DNA of 5,354 nucleotides from JAVBQJ01 sp045585875 (GTDB lineage: Bacteria > Verrucomicrobiota > Lentisphaeria > Victivallales > Victivallaceae). Below are positions 5,142 to 5,354 of the stretch, one piece after another. The DNA lies in contig JAZMZH010000150.1 of NCBI GenBank assembly GCA_045585875.1, positions 1-5,354 of the forward strand, in the 5' to 3' direction. How positions within the stretch are numbered: position 1 is the stretch's first letter; every line of letters starts with the position of its first letter. Position numbers and translations under genes: made by a program. The notes beneath the pieces were generated by a model, which did not search any database, was not told where the DNA came from, and worked only from the letters and a program-made list of their open reading frames with translations.

Positions 5142-5179
5142 TTTTTTTGCCTTTTTCGCCAAAAGGCAAAAAAATGGTC
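5137..5179 (+). repeat. Perfect 19-bp inverted repeat starting in the tRNA 3' end; also the likely tRNA terminator
   Basis: Left arm GACCATTTTTTTGCCTTTT (5137-5155), loop TCGCC (5156-5160) and right arm AAAAGGCAAAAAAATGGTC (5161-5179) are exact reverse complements. The left arm includes the last five bases of the tRNA (GACCA), so the right arm is an inverted copy of the tRNA end plus its flank. The run of seven T at 5142-5148 directly behind the tRNA is a plausible transcription stop, with the GC-rich acceptor stem acting as the hairpin. The right arm is not followed by a T-run, so the palindrome as a whole is not a standard plus-strand terminator. Confidence 0.85.
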
Positions 5180-5180
5180 A

Positions 5181-5277
5181 ATGAAGCCTGTCAAGGCTTC
5201 GCTTCATGGCGCGAAGCGCCGCTTCATGCTTTGCGGCAACGCCGCAAAGCGCTTCATGTGCCGAAGGCACGCTTCAT
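5181..5277 (+). repeat. Array of GCTTCAT heptamers separated by perfect small hairpins
   Basis: GCTTCAT occurs at 5201-5207, 5221-5227, 5251-5257 and 5271-5277, with its reverse complement ATGAAGC at 5181-5187. Three spacers are perfect hairpins with 3-nt loops: GGCGC-GAA-GCGCC (5208-5220), a 10-bp stem GCTTTGCGGC with loop AAC (5228-5250) and GTGCC-GAA-GGCAC (5258-5270). The first spacer belongs to a 7-bp stem GAAGCCT/AGGCTTC (5183-5200, loop GTCA). Heptamer starts are 20, 20, 30 and 20 bp apart. The stems differ in sequence while the heptamer is constant, so this is a structured repeat family rather than a simple tandem duplication. It resembles REP-type intergenic palindrome clusters in style, but no family name can be assigned from sequence alone. 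Confidence 0.85.
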
Positions 5278-5354
5278 AAAAAACAACTTCGCCTTGCCAG
5301 ACTTGTCCCGCCATAGCCTTCGGCGACGGCAGATGAAGCATTGCTCCGCCTCGG
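5278..5354. repeat. Continuation of the hairpin-rich repeat region to the window edge
   Basis: After a run of A (5278-5283) the sequence holds a short stem GCC-TTC-GGC (5317-5325), another inverted heptamer ATGAAGC (5333-5339) and the beginning of a further hairpin (GCTCCG, CCT, CGG at 5343-5354) cut by the window end. No gene is recognised. The left heptamer ATGAAGC (5181) and this one share the same orientation, opposite to the four copies between them. The element probably extends past the window. Confidence 0.5.

Noticed and set aside
5181..5277. CRISPR array
   Set aside because: The constant part is only 7 nt, spacers are 13 or 23 nt and self-complementary, and no cas gene is present.
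5174..5354. Open frame on the plus strand from ATG at 5174 across the whole hairpin array
   Set aside because: It is open only because neither GCTTCAT nor the stems contain stop codons. Unit lengths of 20 and 30 shift the reading frame of the heptamer, so there is no repeating peptide, and no Shine-Dalgarno precedes it.
5137..5354. Integron attC sites or phage attachment site at the tRNA
   Set aside because: No attC-type R/L core sites (GTTRRRY/AAC) flank the hairpins, and the tRNA end is copied in inverted rather than direct orientation, so a standard att duplication is not shown.

Overview
The window is bacterial chromosomal DNA with a moderately high G+C content (roughly 55-60% by eye). 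It falls into three regions. Positions 1-3390 (minus strand) hold the conserved translation operon infC-rpmI-rplT-pheS-pheT, with its promoter at the right end and pheT cut off by the left edge. Positions 3303-3554 are a divergent control region. Positions 3491-5141 (plus strand) hold a family 1 glycoside hydrolase gene followed by a tRNA-Pro(CGG) gene. From the 3' end of the tRNA to the window end lies a dense array of inverted repeats and hairpins.

The operon supplies initiation factor IF3, ribosomal proteins L35 and L20, and both subunits of phenylalanyl-tRNA synthetase, in the order known from many bacteria. Gaps are 16 nt (infC-rpmI), 25 nt (rpmI-rplT) and 12 nt (pheS-pheT). The one long gap, 110 nt between rplT and pheS, contains a terminator-like hairpin with a U-rich tail, where E. 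coli carries its pheST attenuator. infC has no ATG, GTG or TTG start that would keep its N-terminal domain. The only codons well placed behind its Shine-Dalgarno sequence are ATA and, less well, ATC, which fits the known self-regulation of IF3 through a non-standard start codon.

The plus-strand enzyme is a cytoplasmic retaining beta-glycosidase (most likely beta-glucosidase) with all catalytic residues present. It is driven by a strong sigma70-type promoter back-to-back with the infC promoter. The tRNA gene has its own promoter. All three predicted promoters share the -10 hexamer TATATT.

The most unusual part is 5137-5354. A perfect 19-bp inverted repeat begins inside the tRNA's 3' GACCA end. 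It is followed by an array of the heptamer GCTTCAT whose copies are separated by perfect small hairpins, in an exact 10-bp register (steps of 20, 20, 30, 20). It is not a CRISPR, an integron attC site or a recognisable gene, and it runs off the window edge.

The organism cannot be fixed from this sequence. The cysteine-rich PheS, the GH1 enzyme and the hairpin arrays would suit an uncultured or gut-type lineage such as Lentisphaerota/Verrucomicrobiota, but that is only a guess.
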